DNA from: Chitinophaga arvensicola
GTDB taxonomy: Bacteria; Bacteroidota; Bacteroidia; Chitinophagales; Chitinophagaceae
Direction: 5' to 3'
Assembly (NCBI RefSeq): GCF_900110835.1
Contig: NZ_FOJG01000001.1
Location: 3,503,499-3,567,498, forward strand
DNA length: 64,000 nt
Translations under genes and position numbers: made by a program
The notes under the pieces: generated by a model
Told to the model about the DNA's origin: nothing
Databases searched by the model: none
The model's input: only the letters and a program-made list of their open reading frames with translations
Part shown: positions 28,391-37,459 of the stretch, piece by piece
Layout of the letters: each line of letters starts with the position of its first letter
Numbering within the stretch: the stretch's first letter is position 1

Positions 28391-28425
28391 TAAAATGGAA
28401 TGCTGCATATCAGATGCAGCATTCC
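28391..28425 (-). terminator. Terminator between the two sigma cassettes
   Basis: Perfect 12-base arms (28397-28408 and 28414-28425, GGAATGCTGCAT/ATGCAGCATTCC), loop ATCAG; on the minus strand it is followed by ATTTTATTTAG. It is only 14 bases upstream of the sigma start at 28382, so it could also act within the 5' leader of that gene. A near-consensus -7 box (GATTTTTG) lies just upstream of the hairpin. Confidence 0.65.
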
Positions 28426-28459
28426 GCAAAAATCCATAAATATTTTGATATTTTATTTT

Positions 28460-29545
28460 TTACATACCATCTAAGGCTTGCTGGGCGCTATTTTTCAGGG
28501 AGCCATCCATGCGGATCACCTCTTTAAACATACGACGGGCCTTTCCCATCTGGCCTTTGCTGCGATAACAGATAGCCAGCTGATAGCGTGCCATCTCTAC
28601 GTATTTGCCGGAGCTCACCGATTCAATTCTTCTGTAGCGGTCGATGGCTTCGCTGAGGTTGCCCTGTTGCTGGTATACCATGGCTGCTTTGTAGAGATAT
28701 TCGTCGCTGTTGATAGCGGTAGACTCTCTTTTAGCGGGTTCCGGATCTGGTGCCTTCTCTTTTTCTTTGGGAGCGGCGGCCGTTTCCGGTTTGGGGTCTG
28801 GTTTCTTATCTTCTGTTTTGTCCTTGTCTTTCTGACTGGCTTTATCGGCTGCTTCTTTTTTCAGGGAATCGGCCTGTTTTTGCAGGAGTGCCTGTTTGTG
28901 GATGCTGTCTGCTACATGTTTCTTCTGCAGCGCTTTCAGCGCAGCCGCTTTTTTAATGGCAGCAGAATCCGGATGTACGGGTGTTACTGCCGGTTTTAGC
29001 GGTGTCTCTGTTTTAGCAGCAATTACCGGCGTTGCAGCCACTTCGTGTGTAGCCGCCGGTGTAGGTGTAACCACGGGTACATTGGTGGCTACGTTTTCAC
29101 GTGCAGAGTCCACGGGTGGTACGGAAGCTGCCATGAACCGGATGGGAGGCTGATTCCGCATATGTCCTCTGAGTACATACACGCTACCCACGCCCAACCC
29201 GATGAAGGCGGCGATCCAGAAGTACACCAGCATGTGTTCCTTATTCTTTTCCTTGCGGGTATATTGCGCTACTTTATGTACATGTGAAACCGGCTGTATG
29301 CTGTTTTGCACATAGCGTTGCAGTTTACCGGTAAGGTCATGGTATTGATCGGTATTGTCCTGTTTTTCCAATGCCTGCAGCGCATCATAACACAGATCAC
29401 AGTCTGTGAGATGTTGTTCTACCAGATGTCTTTCCACGTCTGTTAATCTTCCTTCCATATACCGGGGCAGCTGATCTTTGCTGAGGCAGCGGATGGAGGA
29501 GAAGATCTTCAGTACTTTCTCATTATTCGGTTTGTTACTTAGCAT
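28460..29545 (-). CDS. Anti-sigma-like membrane protein with zinc finger and periplasmic TPR region
   Basis: 361 residues. Cytoplasmic part with a zf-HC2-like motif (HLVEQHLTDCDLCYDALQAL), a membrane helix near 105-125 (VYFWIAAFIGLGVGSVYVL), then a long Pro/Ala/Lys-rich linker (about 140-270), then TPR-like repeats (YLYKAAMVYQQQGNLSEAID, YQLAICYRSKGQMGKARRMF) to the C-terminus. It overlaps the upstream sigma-like gene by 11 bases, so translation is coupled. The TPR part probably detects a partner in the periplasm or at the cell wall. Confidence 0.82.
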   Translation of the reverse strand: MLSNKPNNEKVLKIFSSIRCLSKDQLPRYMEGRLTDVERHLVEQHLTDCDLCYDALQALEKQDNTDQYHDLTGKLQRYVQNSIQPVSHVHKVAQYTRKEKNKEHMLVYFWIAAFIGLGVGSVYVLRGHMRNQPPIRFMAASVPPVDSARENVATNVPVVTPTPAATHEVAATPVIAAKTETPLKPAVTPVHPDSAAIKKAAALKALQKKHVADSIHKQALLQKQADSLKKEAADKASQKDKDKTEDKKPDPKPETAAAPKEKEKAPDPEPAKRESTAINSDEYLYKAAMVYQQQGNLSEAIDRYRRIESVSSGKYVEMARYQLAICYRSKGQMGKARRMFKEVIRMDGSLKNSAQQALDGM

Positions 29546-30110
29546 ATCCCTGATTCATAAATAGCTTGGCAAGTTTTCCTTTGGCGGCTTTCAGTTGTGT
29601 TCTTAACTTTTCCCTGGACAGCCCGGTACTGGCTGTGAGGTCGGCAAAGGATTTATTTTCAAGATAAAATTGCGTAAGGAGTGCACTATCGTCTGCATTT
29701 AGTCGCTGTAAAGCCTGTTCGAGCCTTACAATGAGATCCTGACGGTCAATTATATTGGTGGCGGCTTTATCTACGGTATTTTCTATATGCAGCAGGTCCC
29801 TGCCATCGCGTGAAGGATAGAAGGGGGTATTTTTTTCTGGTTTACCCAGGTATCCTTTCTGTATATGTAAGATCCATTCATTGGCTTTGTAGATGGTCTG
29901 CGTTTTAAGGCTGGCATTTAGCCGTTGCAGCAGGGCGGGAAAAACAACGTTGGGGTCGAGGTTGGATTGGTTATTCAGATAAGGCATTGTTACAGCAACC
30001 AGTAAATGACTGTACCTGTCCATCAATACGCCTTCCGCCTCGCGGTCATGTTGTTTCCTGGCGCGGGATATTAGCTCTTTATCTGATAAATTGGTTAACT
30101 GTTGTTGCAT
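29535..30110 (-). CDS. Divergent ECF sigma factor-like protein
   Basis: 191 residues, aligned over its length with ECF sigma factors: the N-terminus (LTNLSDKELISRARKQ, EGVLMDRYSHLLVAVTMPYL) matches region 2.1, and the C-terminus (RLNADDSALLTQFYLENKSF, LTASTGLSREKLRTQLKAAK) matches region 4. The segment expected to bind core polymerase and the -10 element is poorly kept (NQSNLDPNVVFPALLQRLNA instead of an EEDARDAVQQIF-like run). It may have changed promoter specificity or no longer direct transcription. Paired with, and overlapping, the zinc-finger/TPR gene. Confidence 0.78.
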   Translation of the reverse strand: MQQQLTNLSDKELISRARKQHDREAEGVLMDRYSHLLVAVTMPYLNNQSNLDPNVVFPALLQRLNASLKTQTIYKANEWILHIQKGYLGKPEKNTPFYPSRDGRDLLHIENTVDKAATNIIDRQDLIVRLEQALQRLNADDSALLTQFYLENKSFADLTASTGLSREKLRTQLKAAKGKLAKLFMNQGYAK

Positions 30111-30202
30111 AAACTTATTACTTTATATTTACGTACAAAAGCGGAAAAAGTTCATTTAGCGCATAAGATTATTGAATAATAAAATGGATTTATACAATTA
30201 AT

Positions 30203-30976
30203 ATGCCATACGCCATTGTCATTGTGCCAGTTGCGCCATTACGGAGTGCGGCCTCACATAAAAGCGAAATGATTTCCCAGTTGTTATGGGGAGCGGGGGT
30301 GGAAATCACCGAAACGGCTCCCGATGGCTGGGTAAAAGTGAAAAACCAGTACGACGATTATACAGGATGGGCTACTGCCGCCCATCTGGAAATAATATCC
30401 GATGCTTTATACCTGGCACCGCCCGCGTTTTACCTTCCGGGTTGGGTGAACCGGGTACGGATGAATGACCAGTTGATGCAGGTGCCTTTTGGCTGCCTGG
30501 TGAAGAGCAACAGCAATACTTCCACGCAGTGGGGAAATATTACCGTAAAATTCGAAGATCAACTGCTTCCTTTTCCGGTATCCGGGGAGGTAGATGTTAC
30601 CGCCTTAAAGAGCGCCGCATGGCAATTTTTGAATACGGGTTATCTCTGGGGTGGCGTCAGTGTATTCGGTACAGACTGTTCTGGTTTTACACAAAATGTA
30701 TTTAAGTTGTCCGGTATTTCTTTGTGGCGCGATGCTTATCAGCAGGCAGCCCAGGGAAACACGGTTGATTTTTTGCAGGAAGCCCGGCTGGGGGATCTGG
30801 CCTTTTTCGATAATGAAGAAGGACGAATCACACATGTGGGGATCCTGCTGAATGACCACGAAATTATTCATTCTTCCGGAAAGGTACGGATAGATCCGAT
30901 AGATAACCAGGGAATCATTAATGCTGATACCGGCTTACGGACGCACCGGCTACGGATTATCAAAAGATATTTTTAG
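30203..30976 (+). CDS. C40 peptidase, NlpC/P60 family with SH3 domains
   Basis: 257 residues. N-terminal bacterial SH3 domain (APLRSAASHKSEMISQLLWG, GWVKVKNQYDDYTGWATAAH), a second SH3-like stretch, then an NlpC/P60 cysteine peptidase domain with Cys159 in GTDCSGFTQNVF and His in THVGILLNDHEIIH. By family knowledge it cuts between D-glutamate and diamino acid in peptidoglycan stem peptides or recycled fragments. No clear signal peptide is seen, so a cytoplasmic muropeptide-recycling role like that of Bacteroides dipeptidyl-peptidase VI relatives is likely. Confidence 0.9.
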   Translation: MPYAIVIVPVAPLRSAASHKSEMISQLLWGAGVEITETAPDGWVKVKNQYDDYTGWATAAHLEIISDALYLAPPAFYLPGWVNRVRMNDQLMQVPFGCLVKSNSNTSTQWGNITVKFEDQLLPFPVSGEVDVTALKSAAWQFLNTGYLWGGVSVFGTDCSGFTQNVFKLSGISLWRDAYQQAAQGNTVDFLQEARLGDLAFFDNEEGRITHVGILLNDHEIIHSSGKVRIDPIDNQGIINADTGLRTHRLRIIKRYF

Positions 30977-31042
30977 GCAGCAGGTAGCTTACGGAATCGC
31001 ATTTCAGCGGTGCGTAAGCGGCTGAAATGCGTACGGAATACG

Positions 31043-31094
31043 TTTAAACAAAAAAGCAGCGAAGAGAAGACCCTTCGCTGCTTTTTTGTTTAAA
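31043..31094. terminator. Bidirectional terminator between NlpC/P60 gene and ppa
   Basis: Arms 31043-31064 and 31073-31094 are complementary over about 22 bases, with an 8-base loop; A-rich left and T-rich right outer parts serve both convergent genes. Confidence 0.9.
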
Positions 31095-31102
31095 GCTACG
31101 AT

Positions 31103-31642
31103 TTAGCTCTGTTTGAAGATCTTGCGGTAGTCGTCGAAGCTCTTCAGAATAATTTCTTTTGCTTTCTCTTTGTTCTGGAATTCTTCTACCACAACGGTTT
31201 TCTTTTCCAGTTTTTTATATTCTTCGAAGAAATGACGCATTTCATCGATGAAGTGAGGAGGCAGTTCGCTGATATCGTTGATATAGTTTACGCTCATGTC
31301 GTTGGCTGCTACGGCAATGATTTTATCATCTGCTTCGCCACCATCAATCATTTGCATAACGCCGATGATTTTAGCATCGATGATACACATTGGTACGCAT
31401 TCTATCTGGGAGATCACCAGGATATCCAGTGGATCATGGTCATCGCAGTAAGATTGTGGAATAAAACCATAGTTGGCAGGATAGTAAACGGAAGAATATA
31501 AAACGCGATCCAGTTTCAGCAAGCCGCTTTCCTTATCCAGTTCGTATTTAGCTCGGCATCCCTTTGGAATCTCTATAATTGCATTTACAACATTTGGCAC
31601 TTCAGAGCCGGGACTCACACTGTGCCAGGGATTTGTCATCAT
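31103..31642 (-). CDS. ppa: Inorganic pyrophosphatase, family I
   Basis: 179 residues; soluble enzyme that hydrolyses pyrophosphate and so drives biosynthetic reactions. The metal-binding signature is [10 protein letters not shown], and the conserved [11 protein letters not shown] and [15 protein letters not shown] stretches are present. The start may be the first or the second of two adjacent ATG codons (31642 or 31639). Confidence 0.96.
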   Translation of the reverse strand: MMTNPWHSVSPGSEVPNVVNAIIEIPKGCRAKYELDKESGLLKLDRVLYSSVYYPANYGFIPQSYCDDHDPLDILVISQIECVPMCIIDAKIIGVMQMIDGGEADDKIIAVAANDMSVNYINDISELPPHFIDEMRHFFEEYKKLEKKTVVVEEFQNKEKAKEIILKSFDDYRKIFKQS

Positions 31643-31696
31643 AATAATCTACTTTACTTTAAGGTTTATTGTTCAATATTGGCTTAATGTTGAAAA

Positions 31697-31713
31697 GTGA
31701 ATAAAGTATTCAC
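31697..31713. repeat. Small perfect dyad upstream of ppa
   Basis: GTGAATA-AAG-TATTCAC, a 7-base inverted repeat 55 bases before the ppa start, inside a larger imperfect one (AAAAGTGA/TCACTTTT). It could be an operator; it could also be chance in AT-rich DNA. Confidence 0.3.
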
Positions 31714-31874
31714 CTCACTTTTCATGAAGATATGGTCAGGTTTCCGGTAAGTAAAAACAGGAAGTGAGCCACACATCAAATCATTAATGCGTGGCAAAAT
31801 TAAGGGAACTAGCCGTTAATAGCTAAAAATTATCCCTTCCTTTTTTGTGTAAAATGTAAAAGGAGGTGTAATTA

Positions 31875-32378
31875 TTAGTTGCGGTTACCATCAGATGCGC
31901 TGTCGATCAATATGGGCGTACCATTCAGAGAGTCGCCGGTAACGCCGGTAGAATCGATGTAGGTCCTGGCACCACCGGTTTGCGGTGTGTAGTTGGGGAT
32001 GATGCTGTCGAAGGTCAGGGAAATTTTCCACTGTCCGTTCTCTCTTACCATCTGTAGTACTTCTTTCTGGTGGGCGGATGAGTTCAGAATAGTGACAGCG
32101 GCTTTGTCGCCGTTTTCCTCTATGTTGACTACCTCAATCCTTGCATTTTTAATCTTTTCTCTTTCGGCGCCACTGCGGCGGCCGTCAAAGATGGCATAGA
32201 TCTGTAATACCTGTTGGGATTCTTTGGTGGCATAATCCCTTGCCTGGTCGTAGTTCGAATCCTGAATCGCATGCATAAACGCCAGCGCTACCTCTTCTGG
32301 GGAAGCCCTTTTCTTACAACTGCCTAACAGCACGGTTGTAATCAATGCCAGTGTCATGATTCGAAAAAAATTGGTCAT
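31875..32378 (-). CDS. DUF4878-type lipoprotein
   Basis: 167 residues with a lipoprotein signal (MTNFFRIMTLALITTVLLGS, then Cys). The mature part is the NTF2-like DUF4878 fold (PEEVALAFMHAIQDSNYDQA, VLQMVRENGQWKISL), followed by a polar tail of about 35 residues. Function unknown. It has the best-matched promoter in the window directly upstream and is transcribed alone. Confidence 0.85.
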   Translation of the reverse strand: MTNFFRIMTLALITTVLLGSCKKRASPEEVALAFMHAIQDSNYDQARDYATKESQQVLQIYAIFDGRRSGAEREKIKNARIEVVNIEENGDKAAVTILNSSAHQKEVLQMVRENGQWKISLTFDSIIPNYTPQTGGARTYIDSTGVTGDSLNGTPILIDSASDGNRN

Positions 32379-32406
32379 GCGGTCGATAAATTATAATATA
32401 TCACAA

Positions 32407-32437
32407 CAAAAATAGGGGTAAACTTCAATTCTGCAAA
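32407..32437 (-). promoter_or_regulatory. Consensus Bacteroidota promoter of the DUF4878 lipoprotein gene
   Basis: On the minus strand TTTG (32434-32437), exactly 19 bases, then TATTTTTG (32407-32414): full match to the TTTG-N19-TAnnTTTG consensus. Start of transcription expected near 32400, about 20 bases before the start codon. Confidence 0.7.
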
Positions 32438-32551
32438 GTCAATCAGCTATAGCACAATACATTCACAGGCTTCCGGACTGAATGTTTCCCTTGGATAAAA
32501 ACAGGTGAACTTACGGCAATCGCCGTTAACAAAGAGTTAAATATTTAGATA

Positions 32552-32626
32552 ATTGCTATTTTGATAGCCGGTTATTGCCGGAACAGGAAACCTGCCCTGG
32601 TCAATAACCAATATCAAAATAGCAAT
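32552..32626. repeat. Long imperfect inverted repeat after phoH
   Basis: Outer arms of 15 perfectly complementary bases (32552-32566 and 32612-32626), a 3x2 internal loop, inner arms of 8 (32570-32577 and 32602-32609), and a 24-base apical part with its own small hairpin (CAGG-AAA-CCTG). It lies 11 bases after the phoH stop. There is no T-run on the minus strand after it, so it is not a canonical terminator. Confidence 0.7.
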
Positions 32627-32637
32627 CGTCTTATGCT

Positions 32638-33594
32638 TTATTTGTCTTTATTGGCGTCGTAAGCCCTGATGATGGCTTTCACCAGTCTGTGTCTTACCAC
32701 ATCCTCTTCATCCAGTTCCACATGCCCGATGCCTTCAATATTACGAAGGATGCGGGTAGCCCTTTCCAGACCGGATTGCTGATTTTTGGGTAAATCTATC
32801 TGCGTCAGGTCACCGGTGATGATGGCCTGGGCAGAGGCGCCGATACGGGTTAGAAACATCTTGATTTGCAGGTCAGTGGCATTTTGCGCTTCATCCAGGA
32901 TAATAAAGGAATTATCCAGGGTACGTCCACGCATATACGCCAGTGGTGCAATTTCAATGACGCGGTTGGTCATGTAGTAGCTCAGCTTTTCTGCAGGGAT
33001 CATATCATCCAGCGCATCGTACAACGGCCGGAGATACGGATCGATCTTTTCCTTCAGATCTCCCGGTAAAAAACCAAGGCTTTCGCCGGCTTCAACCGCA
33101 GGACGCGTCAGGATGATCTTTTTTACTGCCTTGTTTTTGAGTGCACGAACTGCCAAAGCTACGGCGGTATAGGTTTTACCGGTACCGGCAGGACCTATGG
33201 CGAAGATAATGTCGTTCTTTTCTGCCAGCGCCACCATCTTTTTCTGATTGGATGTACGCGCCCTTACCGTTCTGCCGTTGGGTCCAAACACCAAAACTTC
33301 ATTGGGGTTACGCTCGCTGAAATGATCGATTTTTGTGCCTTCCTCATCTCCCAGAATCTGTTCAAAATAGTTCTCTGTCAGGTTACCGTTCCGTTCCAGG
33401 TATTTAACGATCTGACCGATTTTTTCCTCCGCTGTAGCCACTTCTTCCGGTGCCCCACTCAATTTTAACTGGGTGCCCCTGGACAGGATCTTAAGCAATG
33501 GGAATTTCTTTTTCAGCAGATCAAGCTTTCCGTTGTTAACACCGAAAAACTCTATGGGATTAATACTGTCTAAATTGATGATGGATTCAGTCAA
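32638..33594 (-). CDS. phoH: PhoH-family ATPase
   Basis: 318 residues. An N-terminal KH-like region (LKILSRGTQLKLSGAPEEVA) precedes the ATPase domain with Walker A GPAGTGKT and Walker B SFIILDEAQNAT. PhoH proteins are linked to RNA metabolism, and many bacterial versions lie near ybeY; here that neighbour is absent. Bears the long inverted repeat downstream. Confidence 0.93.
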   Translation of the reverse strand: MTESIINLDSINPIEFFGVNNGKLDLLKKKFPLLKILSRGTQLKLSGAPEEVATAEEKIGQIVKYLERNGNLTENYFEQILGDEEGTKIDHFSERNPNEVLVFGPNGRTVRARTSNQKKMVALAEKNDIIFAIGPAGTGKTYTAVALAVRALKNKAVKKIILTRPAVEAGESLGFLPGDLKEKIDPYLRPLYDALDDMIPAEKLSYYMTNRVIEIAPLAYMRGRTLDNSFIILDEAQNATDLQIKMFLTRIGASAQAIITGDLTQIDLPKNQQSGLERATRILRNIEGIGHVELDEEDVVRHRLVKAIIRAYDANKDK

Positions 33595-33693
33595 TGATTC
33601 TACGATTTAATTGTCCAGGAAATGATCGGTATTTTTCAATCCGAATATATTTAATTCTTGTACAACCTGGAAGACGCAATTGTTAAGCTATCA

Positions 33694-34149
33694 CTAAATT
33701 CTGTACCCGTTCTGTTTGAAGGATTCAACTTTAGCGGCGATATCCTTGTTACTTAAAGCGAAGATACGCGCGGCCAGAATGGCTGCATTCTTAGCACCCG
33801 CTTTTCCTACTGCCAGTGTACCTACCGGTAAACCCGCAGGCATCTGCACAATTGAATACAGGGCATCAATACCACCTGGTAAACCACCATCTAAAGGAAC
33901 TCCAAGAACAGGCAGCGAAGTGTAAGCTGATACTACTCCCGGTAAGGCTGCTGCCATGCCCGCTGCGGCAATAATTACGCCAAAACCCTTTTCCTGAGCG
34001 GTTACACACAATTCTCTAACTTTATCAGGATTGCGGTGAGCAGAAGCCACGATCATTTCACTTTCAATACCGAAATACTGTAAATGTTTTTGTGATTCTT
34101 CCATTACAGGCTTATCACTCTCGGAACCCATGATAATCAAAACTTTCAT
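33694..34149 (-). CDS. purE: 5-(carboxyamino)imidazole ribonucleotide mutase, class I
   Basis: 151 residues. Catalyses the rearrangement of N5-CAIR to CAIR in purine synthesis. Signature motifs are IIMGSESDKPVME, SAHRNPDKV, AAAGMAAALPGVVS and LGVPLDGGLPGG; the His in SAHR is the catalytic residue. No purK is adjacent in the window. A -7 match lies 41 bases upstream. Confidence 0.96.
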   Translation of the reverse strand: MKVLIIMGSESDKPVMEESQKHLQYFGIESEMIVASAHRNPDKVRELCVTAQEKGFGVIIAAAGMAAALPGVVSAYTSLPVLGVPLDGGLPGGIDALYSIVQMPAGLPVGTLAVGKAGAKNAAILAARIFALSNKDIAAKVESFKQNGYRI

Positions 34150-34189
34150 CTGATGATATTTTTTAAATTATAATATAATAAAGTTATCC

Positions 34190-34197
34190 CAAAGATA
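34190..34197 (-). promoter_or_regulatory. -7 box of the purE promoter
   Basis: The minus strand reads TATCTTTG, an exact TAnnTTTG match, 41 bases before the purE start. T-rich sequence (TTTTCT) lies about where the -33 element should be, but no exact TTTG. Confidence 0.45.
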
Positions 34198-34408
34198 TTG
34201 ATCGTTTGACAATTTTAGAAAACTCAAAATCCACAACGCGTGGATAAATCATCCCCCGATCCTATCTATCCCCCTGTTCATTCTACGTTAGCAGGGAATT
34301 GCCCTTTATCCAACATTTTATTACTTTTACCTGCCTAATAGTGTTTTTTATTATATAATGCCTACTTTAGGCGTTTCCTGACACAACGATTTTAGATTCT
34401 GCTATCAT

Positions 34409-37060
34409 ATGAATGTAGTTATGCTGGAACAGCATTACAGCCACTTACAGCATCTTGAAACCGCTATTAATGCCTTTGCACTCTCTGTTACGATGGATGC
34501 AGCGGGGACGGTGACTGCGGTTAATACGCAGGTGATAGCCGCATTGCAGCCATCAGCCGGTCCGCATACCGGTGTTCCTTTTACCCGGCTCTTCCGCCCG
34601 GCCCACGATGCACATTGGCAGGATACCTGGCAACAACTCACCGAAGGCAAACCGGTACAGGAACAACTCTGCTTTTATATACACGATTCCGACACCCCTC
34701 TCTGGCTGGAAGCAGGCATCACCCCTTTCTTCAGCCAGGATGGCCAGTTCACCCACTGCCTGCTCATCGGCATCGATATTACCGCCCGCAAACTCACGGA
34801 AATCAAACGCACCCAGCATGAAGTATACTACGGCCAGGTGCTCGAAAACCTTCCACTGGGGCTGCAACAATTCTCCCCGGAAGGCGATAACATGGACATG
34901 AACAACCGGCAGCGGGAAATATGGGGAAATCAACATGCTTTCTTTACCAAGCCAGGCTATAAATGGCTGCAGGATCCGTTTTACCGGCTCAACGGACTCG
35001 CCGGTATGTTTGAGGAAGCCCGTAAAACCGGCAAAACCATCAAACGGGAAATACTGCTCAGCTACCGCGAAAAACACCTCGAAAACGTGACCCGGCTTTA
35101 CCCGGTTTACTTTGAGGCCACGATCTTTCCGCTCACAGATCAGCAGCGGAATATGGTCAATATCTTCCTGATACTGGATGATATCACCGAGAAAAAAATA
35201 TCGGAACTCAGTCTCCAGAAAAGCGAACGACTGCTCGACAATATCATCGAAAACCTCCCCATCGGGTATATACAGTTTGATAATTTCGGTTTTATCCGCC
35301 GGATCAATCAGACCCAACGCTTTTTCTTTAATTCCCCGCATCCCGCTATGCGTCAGCCTTTCAACGTGATGAACGATGAACTGGCCACCATGTTTGAACT
35401 GGACAAACTATTTATCCAGGCACTGGAGGAAAACAAATCGCTGCGCGTGGAAAAACGCATCGACTTTTCTCAGGACAAACGCTGGACTACCGTAGGACGG
35501 GAAGTATACCTGGATCTGACCGTGTTTCCGGTGATAGAGCCGGTCGACAAGGAAATGATCGTAGTAGCGCTGGTGAATGATATCACCGATAAAAAACTGC
35601 AGGAACTGGAAAACAGGAAGAACCAGGAATTCCTGCAGCAAACCGGCAGCATCGGTAAAATAGGCGGCTGGGAAATGGATATCGACAGCGGAAAAGTACG
35701 CTGGACCGATCAGGCCTATGCCATCCACGACTGCCCGGAAGAAGAGGATATCAACGTAGACAAAGCCATGGCGTACTACACGCCGGAAGCCCGGGAAGTG
35801 CTGGAGCAACTGATGCAGCAATGTATGGATACCGGGAAGCCTTTTGATGCGCAACTCACCATCATCACTACGCAACAGCAGGTAAAACGGGTGCGGTCCA
35901 TCGGGCAGCCAGGGTATGTAGACGGCCGCCTGGTACGCATGTACGGCGTGGTACAAGATATTACCGAGCAACTGGAAATCCGGGATGCACTGACCCGCAA
36001 TACAGAACTGATGCGGCTTTTCTTTGATACCATCGATATGGGGTACGCCGCCATGGAGAAAACAGGTAACCTCAATTTCCTGAACCGGAAGGCAGAGAAA
36101 ATGATCGGTCACCCGGTAGCAATAGGCGCCAATATCTTCGAAGAATTCCCCCGCCTCAGTGGTACCGTGTTTTATGCCCGCCTGCAGGAATGTATCCTGC
36201 AACAGGCCTCCCAATCGTTCGGGATCTATTTCCCGGGGGTAGACAAATGGTATGACTTCCTGCTTACCCCGATGCAGGATGGCGGTATTTCTGTGTTTAT
36301 GCGCGATATTACCGACAGCCGTAAACTGCAGAAAGAGTTACGCAAAGCCAACGAGCAGCTGTCCAATCTGAATAAGAACCTGGTGAACCAGAATAAGCAG
36401 CTGGAAGACTTTGCCCATATCACCTCACATAACCTGCGGGCGCCCATTGCCAACCTGAAGGCGCTGATGCAGATGCACAATGAGGCATCCGCACAGCAGG
36501 AGCGGGATCTTTACCTGGGCATGGTGCATGAGGTGATCAAGAAGATCGATGAAACGCTGAACGACCTGGTGGAAGTGGTGCAGATCCGGAAAGATGTGAA
36601 TGTGGAGAAGGAAAAACTGTTGTTTGCGGAGCGCTTACAAAAAGTGCGTGATATTTTACTGGTAGATATAGAAACCAGCAATATCCAGATCACCTATGAC
36701 TTTGATGAGGAGCCCGTATTAGAATATCCGAGGGTATACCTGGATAGTATTTTACAGAACTTCATCACGAATGCCATCCGGTACCGTTCTTCAGAACGTA
36801 CGCCGGCACTGCATTTGCGCACCTGGAAAGAGAACGATCATATTTATCTCAGTGTACAGGACAATGGTGTGGGAATAGATATGGAGCGGTTTGGCAACAA
36901 GCTTTTCGGCTTCAGAAAGACTTTTCACAAGAATAAAGACGCGAAGGGAATTGGCTTGTTCATTACAAAAACCCAGGTAGAAGCAATGGGTGGAAGTATA
37001 AGGGCAGAAAGTCATCCTGGAGAGGGTACCAAATTTATTATTACTTTTAGATCAGAATAA
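34409..37060 (+). CDS. Multi-PAS sensor histidine kinase, apparently cytoplasmic
   Basis: 883 residues without membrane helices. Four to five PAS/PAC modules (ending in LIGIDITARKL, LILDDITEKK, LVNDITDKK, YGVVQDITEQ and VFMRDITDS) precede a coiled coil (KANEQLSNLNKNLVNQNKQL). The HisKA domain has the phospho-acceptor His674 in ITSHNLRAPIANL, and the HATPase domain has VQDNGVGID and GLFITK. His-Asn rather than His-Glu after the serine marks the HPK subgroup often seen in bacteriophytochrome-like kinases. A single-domain response regulator follows 9 bases later and is the likely partner. Confidence 0.93.
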   Translation: MNVVMLEQHYSHLQHLETAINAFALSVTMDAAGTVTAVNTQVIAALQPSAGPHTGVPFTRLFRPAHDAHWQDTWQQLTEGKPVQEQLCFYIHDSDTPLWLEAGITPFFSQDGQFTHCLLIGIDITARKLTEIKRTQHEVYYGQVLENLPLGLQQFSPEGDNMDMNNRQREIWGNQHAFFTKPGYKWLQDPFYRLNGLAGMFEEARKTGKTIKREILLSYREKHLENVTRLYPVYFEATIFPLTDQQRNMVNIFLILDDITEKKISELSLQKSERLLDNIIENLPIGYIQFDNFGFIRRINQTQRFFFNSPHPAMRQPFNVMNDELATMFELDKLFIQALEENKSLRVEKRIDFSQDKRWTTVGREVYLDLTVFPVIEPVDKEMIVVALVNDITDKKLQELENRKNQEFLQQTGSIGKIGGWEMDIDSGKVRWTDQAYAIHDCPEEEDINVDKAMAYYTPEAREVLEQLMQQCMDTGKPFDAQLTIITTQQQVKRVRSIGQPGYVDGRLVRMYGVVQDITEQLEIRDALTRNTELMRLFFDTIDMGYAAMEKTGNLNFLNRKAEKMIGHPVAIGANIFEEFPRLSGTVFYARLQECILQQASQSFGIYFPGVDKWYDFLLTPMQDGGISVFMRDITDSRKLQKELRKANEQLSNLNKNLVNQNKQLEDFAHITSHNLRAPIANLKALMQMHNEASAQQERDLYLGMVHEVIKKIDETLNDLVEVVQIRKDVNVEKEKLLFAERLQKVRDILLVDIETSNIQITYDFDEEPVLEYPRVYLDSILQNFITNAIRYRSSERTPALHLRTWKENDHIYLSVQDNGVGIDMERFGNKLFGFRKTFHKNKDAKGIGLFITKTQVEAMGGSIRAESHPGEGTKFIITFRSE

Positions 37061-37069
37061 ACCCCCTTT

Positions 37070-37459
37070 ATGAAGTTGATCAATACGATTTTTATTGTAG
37101 ATGATGACCCGATTCACCAGCAGATTGCTAAAATCATGATCGAACGTCAGGCTATCAGCAGTCATATCCGCGTATTTTCGGATGCGCAGGATGTGCTGGA
37201 TCTGCTCCGGGAGCATGCAGGAGAGGCGCAGGCTTTGCCGGATCTTATTTTGCTGGATCTGAATATGCCTGTGATGGATGGCTGGGAGTTCCTGGAAGAA
37301 TATGCTGTTTTCCATGATCAGCTGCCTAAGCAAATCCGGATCTTTGTACTGACTTCCTCTATTGATGAAAAGGACAGAGAGCGTGTAAATGCTTATAATT
37401 TTGTTACAGGATACCTCACCAAGCCATTATCCAAGGAAATTATTGCGCACTTGTCTTAA
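37070..37459 (+). CDS. Single-domain response regulator (CheY/Rcp1-like)
   Basis: 129 residues, only a receiver domain. Acidic pocket DDDP at residues 11-14, phospho-acceptor Asp63 in LLDLNMPVMDG, switch Thr/Ser in FVLTSS, and Lys in GYLTKPLS. No output domain, so it probably acts by protein contact or in a phosphorelay. Nine bases after the histidine kinase gene. Its last 20 bases overlap the end of convergent rpe. Confidence 0.92.
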   Translation: MKLINTIFIVDDDPIHQQIAKIMIERQAISSHIRVFSDAQDVLDLLREHAGEAQALPDLILLDLNMPVMDGWEFLEEYAVFHDQLPKQIRIFVLTSSIDEKDRERVNAYNFVTGYLTKPLSKEIIAHLS

